Assembly: GCA_964571195.1 (NCBI GenBank)
Contig: CAZNAD010000006.1
Span: 71,627-135,626, forward strand
Direction of reading: 5' to 3'
DNA: 64,000 nt
Source: PALSA-1006 sp964571195
GTDB lineage: Bacteria; Pseudomonadota; Gammaproteobacteria; Burkholderiales; Gallionellaceae
The notes beneath the pieces are model-generated. The model made no database searches and was not told the origin of the DNA. It worked only from the letters and a program-made list of their open reading frames with translations. The position numbers and the translations under genes are program-made. This document shows positions 10,528-19,269 of this stretch, piece by piece (within the stretch, counting starts at the first letter, position 1; every line of letters starts with the position of its first letter).

Positions 10528-10980
10528 ATGGCACTGACCGATAACGCGAGTCCCTTCGATATCCTGCTGGTGGAGGACGAGCCTGCCGATGCGAATCTCG
10601 TGCGTTCCGCACTCAAGACGAACAAGGTCTTCTGCAACCTGCATCACGAATTGGACGGTGTGGATGCGCTGGCGTTCCTGCGCCGCCAAGGCGAGCGCAA
10701 TAAAGACAAACCGCAGCCCGATCTGATCCTGCTGGACTTGAACATGCCGCGCATGAACGGCAAGGAATTCCTCATGGAGATCAAGAAAGACCCCGTGCTT
10801 TCGGTGATTCCCGTTGTGGTTTTGACGACCTCCGATGTCGAGCGCGATGTGGTGGCCTCCTACAAACTCGGTGCGGCAGGCTACATCACCAAACCGGTTG
10901 ATATGGAGCAGTTCATCGACGCCGTCCGCCAGTTGGATAACTACTGGTTTGTGTTGGCGCGGCTGCCCAAGAAGGACTGA
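10528..10980 (+). CDS. Stand-alone receiver protein (Rcp1-type response regulator)
   Basis: A 150-residue single-domain receiver with no output domain. Visible are the acidic residues in ILLVEDEPAD, the acceptor Asp in LILLDLNMPRMNG, the Thr in VVLTTS and the Lys in YITKPVD. The long loop after the second helix and the aromatic tail are typical of receivers paired with phytochrome-like or PAS kinases. AGGAG precedes the ATG by six bases. A close paralog at 17028-17477 shares most of these motifs and the same C-terminal LPKK ending, so the corrinoid genes between them are bracketed by related receivers. It probably shuttles phosphate or works by protein contact. Its kinase is unknown. Confidence 0.9.
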   Translation: MALTDNASPFDILLVEDEPADANLVRSALKTNKVFCNLHHELDGVDALAFLRRQGERNKDKPQPDLILLDLNMPRMNGKEFLMEIKKDPVLSVIPVVVLTTSDVERDVVASYKLGAAGYITKPVDMEQFIDAVRQLDNYWFVLARLPKKD

Positions 10981-10989
10981 CGGGAAGAT

Positions 10990-11120
10990 CGTAGCGACTA
11001 CATTCCCTCTCCCGTTGGCAGGAGCGGGGTAGGAAGAGGGTTAGAGGTAAGGTAGAAAGCTTCATTGAGGCCAGCCCATCGCCCCCAGCCCCTCTACCGT
11101 AAACGGGCGAGGGGAGCTAA
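10990..11120. repeat. C/G-rich inverted-repeat element (REP-like)
   Basis: The space between the receiver and the corrinoid activator holds alternating CCCTCTCCC and GAGGGG tracts, including CCCCTCTACCGTAAACGGGC followed by GAGGGGAG. This gives imperfect snap-back structures. Such CCCTCTCCC/GAGGGGAG modules are common dispersed extragenic repeats in proteobacterial genomes. It could also act as a weak terminator between the signalling and corrinoid transcripts, although no T-run follows. Confidence 0.5.
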
Positions 11121-11134
11121 AAAGGTACTCATCC

Positions 11135-12733
11135 TTGAACTCATCTCTTTCTCACTCAATCACCGTTCAGACAGAGCAAGGTGAATCGCAACTTTCTTTC
11201 GAAGAAGGTTCCTCACTACGTGACATCCTCATCTCCGGCGGGGTCACGGTGCGCTCTTCGTGCGGCGGCAATGCCGCCTGCGGACAATGTCAGGTGCGTG
11301 TCGCGGAAAGCCGTACGATACCGTTCACGGCGGGCGAAAGGGCGCGCCTGTCGGGGGCGCAACTGAGCGAAGGCGTAAGGTTGTCGTGTCAATTGTTCCC
11401 CCGTTCCGATCTGCATGTATCGCTGATGAAACCCGTTGTACAGATGGCATGGAGGGCGTTGCGCGACGATGAGTATGCGGCAGACACGTCTTTCAAGAGA
11501 CGGCAATCCGCATCCCGTTATGGTGTCGCGATAGATCTCGGCACGACGCATATACGTCTGACGTTGTGGGATCTTGCGGCCGGCACGCGCATCGCCGGAC
11601 GGGCGTGTCTTAACCCTCAAGGCAGCTACGGTGCAGACGTGTTGACGCGTTTGATGGAGGCGAGCCATTCCGACCCGGTGGCGGACGAGATGAGTTCTTT
11701 GGTGCAGAGCGCCATCGCCGAGGCTTTGGCGGGCATCGCACGACAGGCTGCAATCGAGCTGCATGAGGTGGGCGAGGTGCGGCTGGTGGGCAACACGGCA
11801 ATGCTCAACCTGTTGGGCAAGATGAACCGGCTGCAATTGCTACAGCCGGAGAATTGGACGCGCCGCATCGATTGCCAGCCCGACAACACTGGTTTTTTGC
11901 GCGATGCCTGGGGCGTCAGCCCAGCCGCGAACATCCGCTTCGTCACCCCATTGGGGGGCTTCATCGGTTCTGATTTGTTGGCAGGGGTGATCGCCACGCG
12001 CCTCATCGAACAACCGGCGGGTTCCATGCTGATCGACTTCGGCACCAATTCGGAGATGGCGCTGTGGGATGGGCACACCTTGCACGTCACTTCCACGGCG
12101 GGCGGCCCTGCCTTCGAGGGCAGCGGTATCAGTTGCGGTATGCCGGGCGAAACCGGGGCGATCTATCGCGTGGATCAGGCCGGTGACGGCGAATTCGCGA
12201 TACAGGTGCTGGGTGATGTTCCTCCGGCCGGACTTTGTGGCTCGGGACTGGTGGATGCGGCAGCGTGGCTGCTGCGCAATGGCAAGCTGGATAAGGTCGG
12301 GCGTTTTAAGCAGCCCGGCAGCGAGGGGCTAGCCTTGTCCGCAGGAGAGCAGCGCATAGTGCTGAAACGCGGCGACATCGATGTGTTGCAACGTGCCAAG
12401 GCAGCGATAGGTGGCGGCGTGCGCTGGTTATGCCGGCAGGCCGGTCTTGCGCCAAGCGAACTGCGTGTGGTCTATGCCTGCGGTGCGTTCGGACGTCTGC
12501 TCGACATCGGCAACGCGCAGCAGATCGGTCTATTGCCGCCGGCGCCCCTTGCTGCGGTGCGCCTGGAGGGGAATTCCGCGCTGGCGGGGTGCGAGGCTTT
12601 GCTGCTCTCGGATGAGGCTGAGGTGGCTTTGGATAAGGTCTTGGCGGTGAGCCGCATCTACAACCTCGCTGAAGATGCCGATTTCGAGATTTTGTTTGTG
12701 GAAAGCCTGTATCTACAGGCGATGCAGGAATAG
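11135..12733 (+). CDS. Corrinoid activation protein, RACo-type (2Fe-2S ferredoxin plus ASKHA ATPase, DUF4445)
   Basis: A 532-residue protein of the reductive activators of corrinoid enzymes. Cys43, Cys49, Cys52 and Cys85 form a CX5CX2C...C plant-type 2Fe-2S site near the N-terminus. The C-terminal two-thirds is an actin/sugar-kinase/Hsp70-like ATPase, with GVAIDLGTTHIRL near residue 130 and LIDFGTNSEMAL further on. The family uses ATP and an electron from the cluster to rescue oxidised Co(II) cobalamin to Co(I). The start is TTG, because no ATG fits before the conserved ferredoxin fold, and the ribosome site is weak (AAAGG). It is followed 54 bases later by the corrinoid methyltransferase, its obvious client. 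Confidence 0.9.
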   Translation: MNSSLSHSITVQTEQGESQLSFEEGSSLRDILISGGVTVRSSCGGNAACGQCQVRVAESRTIPFTAGERARLSGAQLSEGVRLSCQLFPRSDLHVSLMKPVVQMAWRALRDDEYAADTSFKRRQSASRYGVAIDLGTTHIRLTLWDLAAGTRIAGRACLNPQGSYGADVLTRLMEASHSDPVADEMSSLVQSAIAEALAGIARQAAIELHEVGEVRLVGNTAMLNLLGKMNRLQLLQPENWTRRIDCQPDNTGFLRDAWGVSPAANIRFVTPLGGFIGSDLLAGVIATRLIEQPAGSMLIDFGTNSEMALWDGHTLHVTSTAGGPAFEGSGISCGMPGETGAIYRVDQAGDGEFAIQVLGDVPPAGLCGSGLVDAAAWLLRNGKLDKVGRFKQPGSEGLALSAGEQRIVLKRGDIDVLQRAKAAIGGGVRWLCRQAGLAPSELRVVYACGAFGRLLDIGNAQQIGLLPPAPLAAVRLEGNSALAGCEALLLSDEAEVALDKVLAVSRIYNLAEDADFEILFVESLYLQAMQE

Positions 12734-12787
12734 AATGTAAGCGCCCAGATGAATGTATCTAGGCAATGCTAGCCGAAGGAGTACGCC

Positions 12788-14479
12788 ATGTTGGATGACA
12801 TCATCAAGAACTACAACGAGGCCGTGATGGATACGGATCGTACGCGGGCGTTGCAAGTGGTCGCGGATGCCATCGAGGCAGGCGTCAGCCCGGAAGACAT
12901 CGTGTTCAAGGTCGTCATTCCCGGCATGGACATGATGGTCAAGGCACTGAGCGAAGGCTTCGATACCAATCTCGCGCAGCACTTCATGACGTCGCAGATC
13001 GCGGCGGATGTAACCGAAAAGATGCTGGTGCTGTTCAATAAGCCGCCCGAGATCGTCGGCACGGTGGTCATCGGCACGGCGGCGGGCGACCTGCACACCT
13101 TGGGTAAGCGCATCGTCATGGGGTGTCTCAAGGCGCAGATGATCGATGTGATCGATCTGGGCGTGAACGTTCCCGCAGAGAAATTCGTGGACGAGGCGGT
13201 AGCGCGCGGCGCGCAGGTCATCGGCATCTCGGCGATGATGGTGCATACCGCGCGGGGTGAGAAAGGCGCACTCAAGGTGCGCAAGATACTCAAAGAGCGC
13301 GGACTGGAAAGAAAGATCAAGCTGGTAGTCGGCGGCGCACCGTTCCGCTACGACCCCGAGTTATACAAGGTAGTGCAGGCCGATGCATGGGCCGAAAACG
13401 GCGTCTCCGCATTAAAAGTCATCATGGATTGCATCGCGGAAGTGAAAACGCCCACGAGCATGGAGCGGCTGGTGGCCGCCGCCAACGGCAAGGTGCTCGA
13501 CCACATTCCTGTGTTCTGTAATCTGCTCGATCAGGGCGCGCGCGAGATGGGCATGTCCATCGAGGACTATTTCTCCAACGGCGAGAACGTGGCCGAAGCG
13601 CAACTCCGCATGCTGAAGAAGTTCGGTCACGACAACGTGTGGAGCTTGTTCTATGTGGGCAAAGAGGCCGAACTGTTCGGCTGCAAGAAGATCAAGTTCG
13701 CCAATGATGGCCCTCCCAATGTGGAGGATTACATCATCCAGTCCTACGACGACATCGCCAAGCTGCAAGTGCCGGACGACATCAGTACCCATCCCGCCTT
13801 CGCCGAGACGGCGAAATGTCTGGCGATACTGAAACGCGAGGTCGGTGGCAAGGTGCCTATCTGCGCTTACCTTACTGCCTCCATGTCATTGCCCGCGCTG
13901 TTGATGAGCATGGAGAAATGGATGGAGCTGCTGATGATCGGTGAACCGGCGGTACGCGATATGCTGCTGGAGAAATGTTCCGATTTCTTCCGCAAAGAGA
14001 TCGAGGCTTATCGCAAGGCCGGGGCGGATATTCTGGTGTACGCCGATCCTTATGGCTCGACCGATATCATCCCCATGAAGCTGTTCAAGGAGTTGTCGCT
14101 TAAGTGGATCAAACGCGATCTGGAGCCGGGCGGATTGAACGGCGTGGTGTATTACGTGGGCGGCGCGCGTTTGAACACCGTGGCCGACGAGGTGATACGC
14201 GAGGTGGGTATCACCACCTTCTATCCCGGCCCGATGGAGAATATCGTCGATTCCATGCGCATCATCAATGATCGCGCATTGTGCGCCGGCGTCATCAACG
14301 ACATCAAGCTGCTGGACTGGACGCCGGACGAAGTGCGCGCCGAAGTGAAGCGCATCGTACAGGGCGGATTAAGTGTGGGCAATAAACTATTTTTTGGCAC
14401 GGTGGTAATGCCTTACGGCATCCCGGACGAGAACATTAAAGCGATGATAGAGGCCGCCAAAGAATACGGTCGGGTGTGA
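12788..14479 (+). CDS. Fused corrinoid protein and UroD-type methyltransferase
   Basis: A 563-residue fusion. Residues 1-210 form a corrinoid protein of the MtaC/MtbC kind: a helical cap followed by a Rossmann B12 domain with Asp101, His103 and Gly106 of the DxHxxG base-off motif. Residues from about 225 onward are a uroporphyrinogen-decarboxylase-like methyltransferase, the fold of MtaA, MtbA and CmuA. In that family zinc is held by His-x-Cys and a distal Cys. At the matching places here I see Tyr456/Gly458 (YYVGG) and Tyr543 (MPYGIP), so the usual zinc site seems absent. CmuA has the same two domains in the opposite order. AAGGAG at 12776 supports the ATG. Substrate and methyl acceptor are not evident from the sequence. 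Confidence 0.85.
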   Translation: MLDDIIKNYNEAVMDTDRTRALQVVADAIEAGVSPEDIVFKVVIPGMDMMVKALSEGFDTNLAQHFMTSQIAADVTEKMLVLFNKPPEIVGTVVIGTAAGDLHTLGKRIVMGCLKAQMIDVIDLGVNVPAEKFVDEAVARGAQVIGISAMMVHTARGEKGALKVRKILKERGLERKIKLVVGGAPFRYDPELYKVVQADAWAENGVSALKVIMDCIAEVKTPTSMERLVAAANGKVLDHIPVFCNLLDQGAREMGMSIEDYFSNGENVAEAQLRMLKKFGHDNVWSLFYVGKEAELFGCKKIKFANDGPPNVEDYIIQSYDDIAKLQVPDDISTHPAFAETAKCLAILKREVGGKVPICAYLTASMSLPALLMSMEKWMELLMIGEPAVRDMLLEKCSDFFRKEIEAYRKAGADILVYADPYGSTDIIPMKLFKELSLKWIKRDLEPGGLNGVVYYVGGARLNTVADEVIREVGITTFYPGPMENIVDSMRIINDRALCAGVINDIKLLDWTPDEVRAEVKRIVQGGLSVGNKLFFGTVVMPYGIPDENIKAMIEAAKEYGRV

Positions 14480-14490
14480 CGGAGAGAGGT

Positions 14491-15102
14491 ATGTCTAACG
14501 CAAACTGCGTTCTGCTGGGCTGCGGGATATTGCAGCGCGAAGTCGAGTTCCTTATCAAAAAGAACGGCTGGGCGCTGGATACCGACTGGTTGGATTCGTC
14601 GTTGCATGTCAATTTCGAGAAGCTCGCACATGAGTTGCAGACCGGGATATTGCGCAACAAGCAGCGCGACATCGTGGTGTTCTATGGTTGCTGCCATCCG
14701 CGCATGGAAAAGATATTGGAGACGGCGCACACGTTTCGCACCGAGGGGCAGAACTGTGTGGAGATGCTGCTGGGGCGCGAGCGATTCATGGCGGAGTTGA
14801 GCAACGGCGCTTTTTTCCTGTTGGAGGATTGGGCCTTACGCTGGGATGAGGCCATCGGCAAGACCTTCGGCAAGAACCCCGATGTGGTACGGGAGATATT
14901 CCAGTTATCCAGTAAATCGATATTGTGTCTGCGCACCCCGTGCTCCGGCGATTTTGAGCAGGCGGCGAACGAGGTCGGCGCGAAGGTCGGTCTGCCGGTG
15001 CGCTGGATGGATGCGGGGCTGGAGCATCTGGAAGCGGTGTTGCGGCAGGCGGTGGAGCGCAAGCTCGAAGATCGGTCGCGTGAGATTCGATATGCAGAGT
15101 AA
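14491..15102 (+). CDS. DUF1638 family protein
   Basis: A 203-residue protein with the early CxLLGCGILQREVEFL-like region (VLLGCGILQREVE), a YGCCHPRME block and Cys residues at CLRTPCSG, all typical of DUF1638. The family is repeatedly found beside corrinoid methyltransferases, but its biochemical role is not established as far as I know; the conserved Cys/His residues suggest metal binding. ATG 14491 is preferred over an in-frame GTG at 14476 because GGAG lies six to eight bases before it. It starts 11 bases after the stop of the fusion gene, so the three corrinoid genes look like one operon. Confidence 0.8.
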   Translation: MSNANCVLLGCGILQREVEFLIKKNGWALDTDWLDSSLHVNFEKLAHELQTGILRNKQRDIVVFYGCCHPRMEKILETAHTFRTEGQNCVEMLLGRERFMAELSNGAFFLLEDWALRWDEAIGKTFGKNPDVVREIFQLSSKSILCLRTPCSGDFEQAANEVGAKVGLPVRWMDAGLEHLEAVLRQAVERKLEDRSREIRYAE

Positions 15103-15120
15103 CGAACCGGAAATATCCAA

Positions 15121-17025
15121 ATGCTAGACAGCTTACAACCCATCAACCTCATTCCCCACGGCTACTGCCTCTCGTGGCAACCCGATCTTGTTGCCGCGCT
15201 GGTGATCGGGAATTTACTGATTGCGCTGGCATATTTCACCATTCCGCTTGTGATCCTGAATTTTATCCGCCAGCGCAAAGACATCGACTTTCAACATCTG
15301 CACTGGTTGTTCGCCGGGTTCATCGTCACCTGCGGCATCACACATCTGCTGCATGTGGTCGAGTTGTGGTATCCGGTCTATTACTTTGAAGCGGTGATGG
15401 ACATTCTGACGGCGCTCATTTCGATTGTGGCTGCGGTCATACTTTGGAGGTTGCTGCCGACGCTGGTCAGTCTGCCCAGCACCCATCAGATGATCGAGGC
15501 TAATCGCGAGTTGCAGAAGAAAAGTGCCGATCTGCTGGATAGGGAAACGCAACTGCGCAATCTGGGTGATAGTCTGCCGGACAGCTTTCTCTATCAATAC
15601 ACACTGGAGAGTGACAAGCCAAAATTCCTGTATATCAGTTCCGGTATCGAGCGCTTGAACGGCCTTAAGGCTGAGACAGTGGTGCTGGATGCGATGCTGT
15701 TGCTGGGGCAGATCGATCCGAAACAGGTTGATGAGTATGCGGAAAAACAGGCGGTGAGTTTGCGCGACATGAGCGACTTCGAGATGGAATTGCGTATGCG
15801 CAGAGCTGACGGGGAGTGGCGCTGGATACAAACGAAGTCACGGCCGCGCAAGAAGAGCGATGGACAGGTGATTTGGGACGGTATCGCCACCGATATTACA
15901 GACCGGCACCTGTTCCAGTCAGAGATCAATCGTTTGGCGCAGGCTATCGAGCAGAATCCGACGGGGGTGGTGATCACCGATGTGGATGGCACGTTGGAAT
16001 ACATGAATGCCGCTTGTTCGCGTATCAGCGGTTATCAATTTTCCGAGGCGTATACCAAGGCAAGAAGCCCGCGCGAGATCATTTCGACCGAGATGACAGA
16101 AGCGGAATTCAGTGCGGTGCAGGCGCAGTTGATGTCCGGGAAGACTTGGAGCGGAGAGATGCGTAACCAGCGCAAGGACGGCAAGATGTATTGGGAGCAA
16201 GTGACTGTCTCGCCGGTCTACGATAACGAAGGCAAGGTGACGAGTTATCTCTATCTACGCCGTGATGTGAGCGAGCAGAAGAATGCCGAGGCAAATTTGA
16301 AGTTGCGCAGTGCCGCATTGGAGCGGGCCAGTGCCGACCTGACGCGATTCGCCGATGTGTCCGCACATCATCTGATGGAGCCAACCCGCCGTCTGACCAG
16401 TTATGCGCAGCAGTTGCGTTCGCGTGTGTCGGCTCTGCCCGGAGTCGGGCAGGACGACGAGCTGCGTGTCTCCCTCGACTATATCGAACAGGATGCGGGG
16501 CGCTTGCGCACGATGGTGCGTGATATCCAGCTCTACCTGTCTGCCGGTATACCGCGCGGCGAGGTCGTGATGGAAGATGCAACTGCGGTCGTGGAGCTTG
16601 TGCGTCAACGCATGGCGGCAAAGCTGGATGCGCTCAAGTGTTCGCTGGAGGCGGCTCCTTTGCCGAAAGTGATGCTGGATAGGCCGCGCTTGACCGATCT
16701 GTTCATCGTACTGCTCGACAATGCCTTGCGCCACGGGCAGTCGATCGACCCGGATGTTCCCTCGCGCATACGCATCAGCGGCGAAAGAGGCGAGGGGTTC
16801 AGCCGCTTCCGCATCTGCGACAACGGCAGCGGCATCCCGGTCGAATATCTGGAGCGCGTGTTCGAGATATTCGAGCGCCTATCGGTGAAGACCGGGGAAG
16901 GCGGAACCGGTATCGGGCTGTCTATCGCCCGCCGCATCGTCGAAAGCCGCCACGGAAAGATATGGATCGAGAATCTGCCCGAGGGCGGGGCGATGGTGGT
17001 GTTTGAACTGCCGGATGAGGAATGA
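15121..17025 (+). CDS. Sensor histidine kinase with ethylene-receptor-like membrane domain
   Basis: A 634-residue kinase. The first 110 residues form three transmembrane helices that match the ETR1 ethylene-binding domain: LIALAYFTIP in helix 1 and FIVTCGITHLL in helix 2. Cys71 and His75 correspond to the copper ligands Cys65 and His69 of ETR1; Tyr38, Ile41 and Pro42 also match, while ETR1 Asp25 is replaced by Asn31. Two PAS domains follow (about 150-270 and 275-395), then a HisKA segment with SAHHLMEPTRR and an ATPase domain with LLDNALRHG, DNGSGIP and GGTGIGLS. It starts 18 bases after the DUF1638 gene, and its stop overlaps or touches the next receiver, so it may belong to the same transcript as the corrinoid genes. 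Confidence 0.88.
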   Translation: MLDSLQPINLIPHGYCLSWQPDLVAALVIGNLLIALAYFTIPLVILNFIRQRKDIDFQHLHWLFAGFIVTCGITHLLHVVELWYPVYYFEAVMDILTALISIVAAVILWRLLPTLVSLPSTHQMIEANRELQKKSADLLDRETQLRNLGDSLPDSFLYQYTLESDKPKFLYISSGIERLNGLKAETVVLDAMLLLGQIDPKQVDEYAEKQAVSLRDMSDFEMELRMRRADGEWRWIQTKSRPRKKSDGQVIWDGIATDITDRHLFQSEINRLAQAIEQNPTGVVITDVDGTLEYMNAACSRISGYQFSEAYTKARSPREIISTEMTEAEFSAVQAQLMSGKTWSGEMRNQRKDGKMYWEQVTVSPVYDNEGKVTSYLYLRRDVSEQKNAEANLKLRSAALERASADLTRFADVSAHHLMEPTRRLTSYAQQLRSRVSALPGVGQDDELRVSLDYIEQDAGRLRTMVRDIQLYLSAGIPRGEVVMEDATAVVELVRQRMAAKLDALKCSLEAAPLPKVMLDRPRLTDLFIVLLDNALRHGQSIDPDVPSRIRISGERGEGFSRFRICDNGSGIPVEYLERVFEIFERLSVKTGEGGTGIGLSIARRIVESRHGKIWIENLPEGGAMVVFELPDEE

Positions 17026-17027
17026 TC

Positions 17028-17477
17028 ATGTTGCACGGAAATTCAGCGCATTTCGACATACTGCTGGTGGAAGACGAACTGGCGGATGCCCATCTGGTAC
17101 GCACGGCAATGCAACAATGCAATCTGCCGTGCAATCTGCATCACGTGCAGGATGGAGTGGAGGCGCTTGAGTTCCTGCGGCGCGAAAGCAGCCGATATGA
17201 CGATGCACCACAACCCGATCTGATCCTGCTTGATCTCAACATGCCGCGCATGAATGGCCGCGAACTACTCGCTGTCCTCAAAGCGGACGAGCGTCTGGCG
17301 AGCATTCCTGTAGTGGTGCTCACGACGTCGGGAGTGGAGCGTGATGTCGAGAGCGCCTATCGTCTGCACGCTTCTGGATTTATCACCAAGCCCGCAGATA
17401 TGGACGAATTCACGACAGCCATGCGCAGTTTATTAGGCTATTGGCTGAGATTGACACGTTTGCCCAAGAAAGAATGA
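17028..17477 (+). CDS. Stand-alone receiver protein (Rcp1-type)
   Basis: A 149-residue single receiver domain and the closest neighbour of the ethylene-receptor-like kinase. It has ILLVEDELAD, the acceptor Asp in LILLDLNMPRMNG, VVLTTSG and the Lys in FITKPAD. Two starts are possible: the ATG at 17022 overlaps the kinase stop, but ATG 17028 sits at better distance from GAGG at 17015-17018. It resembles the receiver at 10528-10980 along its whole length, including the LPKK tail, so they are probably duplicates. The tight coupling suggests it is phosphorylated by the kinase encoded just upstream. Confidence 0.9.
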   Translation: MLHGNSAHFDILLVEDELADAHLVRTAMQQCNLPCNLHHVQDGVEALEFLRRESSRYDDAPQPDLILLDLNMPRMNGRELLAVLKADERLASIPVVVLTTSGVERDVESAYRLHASGFITKPADMDEFTTAMRSLLGYWLRLTRLPKKE

Positions 17478-19162
17478 ATATGAAACACAGTTTTTCCTGC
17501 CGGATATTGTTGGTAGAAGACGACGCGAGTGATGCCCATCTGTTCCGTCAGTTGTTGAAGCAAGTAAGCGATGCGATATTCGAGGTCATCTGGGCGAAGA
17601 ATCTGGCCGAGGCACAGGAGCACCTGAAGGCGGATAGCCCTGACATCGTGTTGCTCGATCTGACACTGCCGGATTCGAGTGGATTGAATACAGTCCAGGC
17701 TGGCAGGGCGGCGGCGGGTATGCTGCCGCTGATCGTGCTCACCGGACACGATGATGCGGAATTCGCCTTGCAGACGCTGGAGGCTGGAGCGCAGGATTAC
17801 CTGATCAAAGGTGCTTTTGGAGCCGATGAGCTGGTGCGTGCCATCCGGTATGCCATGAGCCGGGCCAAACTGGAGCAGCGGCTGTCCGAAGCCGAGGAGC
17901 GTTGGCGTTTTGCTCTGGAGGGGGCGGGGGATGGCGTATGGGATTGGAACGTGCAGACCGGAGAGGTCAAATTTTCCAGATACCTGAAAGCGATGCTCGG
18001 TTATGGTGAAGGCGAGATGAAAGACTCTCTCGATGAGTGGACGACACGTATCCATCCAGATGATGCGGCACAGGTGATGGAAGAGATACAGGAATATTTC
18101 GATGGCAGTATCGCGACTTATGCCAAAGAGCATCGTTTGCGTTGCAAGAACGGAAAATGGAAGTGGATATTGGATCGCGGCAAGGTAGTGAGTCGCGACG
18201 CCGACGGCAAGCCGTTGCGCATGATCGGGACGCATACCGATATCGACATGTTGAAACAGGCCGAGGAGTTGTCGCGATTGTCCAATACGGTGTTTAACAC
18301 TGTGGATGAAGCCATTGTGGTGACGGATGCCGACAACCATATCATCATGGTTAATCCATCGTTCACACGGGTCACCGGTTATACCCTCGAGGATGTCTCC
18401 GGCAAGAATCCCAGTGTGCTCGCGAGCGGCAAGCACGGGAAAGATTTTTATCGCGAATTATGGGGAAAACTCAGTAGCAACGGGGGCTGGAGCGGAGAGA
18501 TATGGAACCGCCGCAAGAATGGTGAGGCCTATGTCGAGTGGGCATCAATCAAGCAGGTTGTTGATGCTCAGGGTAAGCCGACCCATTATGTCGCAGCCTT
18601 TTCCGATATCACGGTGCGCAAGGCCAACGAAGAGAATATCCGCCATCAGGCGCAATATGATGCGTTGACCGATCTGCCCAACCGGGTATTGTTGTTCGAC
18701 CGCTTGCAACAGGCGTTGGCGCAAGCGAAACGAGACAAAGCACGCCTTGCCCTGATGTATGTCGATCTCGACAGGTTCAAACAGATTAACGACAGTCTGG
18801 GGCACACCATCGGCGATATGGTGTTGCAGCAAGCGGCTGAGCGCATGCAGGATTGTGTGCGCGAGGTCGACACGGTGGCGCGTATCGGCGGGGACGAGTT
18901 CATCGTGTTGCTGCCCATCATCGAGAACGACGAAGATGCCCTCATCGTGGCCGAGAAGATCCGTCTGGTGTTGTGCCAGCCATTCGAGATATCCGGGCAA
19001 AGCCTGCAGCTCTCATCCAGTATCGGCGTCGCCGTCTATCCCGACCATGGCACGACCGAGGACGAGATCACCGGCAACGCGGATATCGCCATGTATCTCG
19101 CCAAGGAGGCCGGGCGAGATAACGTCAAATTGTTCCAGCGGGGGATGAGGGTTTCCGATTGA
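17474..19162 (+). CDS. REC-PAS-PAS-GGDEF diguanylate cyclase
   Basis: A 562-residue response-regulator cyclase. The ATG at 17474 overlaps the stop of the preceding receiver (ATGA). Domains in order: a receiver (ILLVEDDASD, acceptor Asp in IVLLDLTLPD), two PAS/PAC domains, and a GGDEF domain. The active site is a canonical GGDEF, and REVD five residues upstream fits the RxxD I-site, so synthesis of c-di-GMP with feedback control is expected. There is no EAL domain. With the receiver and kinase upstream it forms a three-gene signalling unit that converts the membrane signal into c-di-GMP. Confidence 0.92.
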   Translation: MNMKHSFSCRILLVEDDASDAHLFRQLLKQVSDAIFEVIWAKNLAEAQEHLKADSPDIVLLDLTLPDSSGLNTVQAGRAAAGMLPLIVLTGHDDAEFALQTLEAGAQDYLIKGAFGADELVRAIRYAMSRAKLEQRLSEAEERWRFALEGAGDGVWDWNVQTGEVKFSRYLKAMLGYGEGEMKDSLDEWTTRIHPDDAAQVMEEIQEYFDGSIATYAKEHRLRCKNGKWKWILDRGKVVSRDADGKPLRMIGTHTDIDMLKQAEELSRLSNTVFNTVDEAIVVTDADNHIIMVNPSFTRVTGYTLEDVSGKNPSVLASGKHGKDFYRELWGKLSSNGGWSGEIWNRRKNGEAYVEWASIKQVVDAQGKPTHYVAAFSDITVRKANEENIRHQAQYDALTDLPNRVLLFDRLQQALAQAKRDKARLALMYVDLDRFKQINDSLGHTIGDMVLQQAAERMQDCVREVDTVARIGGDEFIVLLPIIENDEDALIVAEKIRLVLCQPFEISGQSLQLSSSIGVAVYPDHGTTEDEITGNADIAMYLAKEAGRDNVKLFQRGMRVSD

Positions 19163-19269
19163 ACATACTGCGCCATTTGGGTAAGTCTGTGTAAGACTAT
19201 TGTTTGCCTAATGGAAGGCGCTTCATGCGTTAAAATGGTGCCTCGTTTCACTAATCTTTTCTTTAGCCC

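Noticed and set aside
10981..11134. Cobalamin riboswitch before the corrinoid operon
   Set aside because: I looked for the B12-box and its stem pattern and saw only REP-like C/G tracts.
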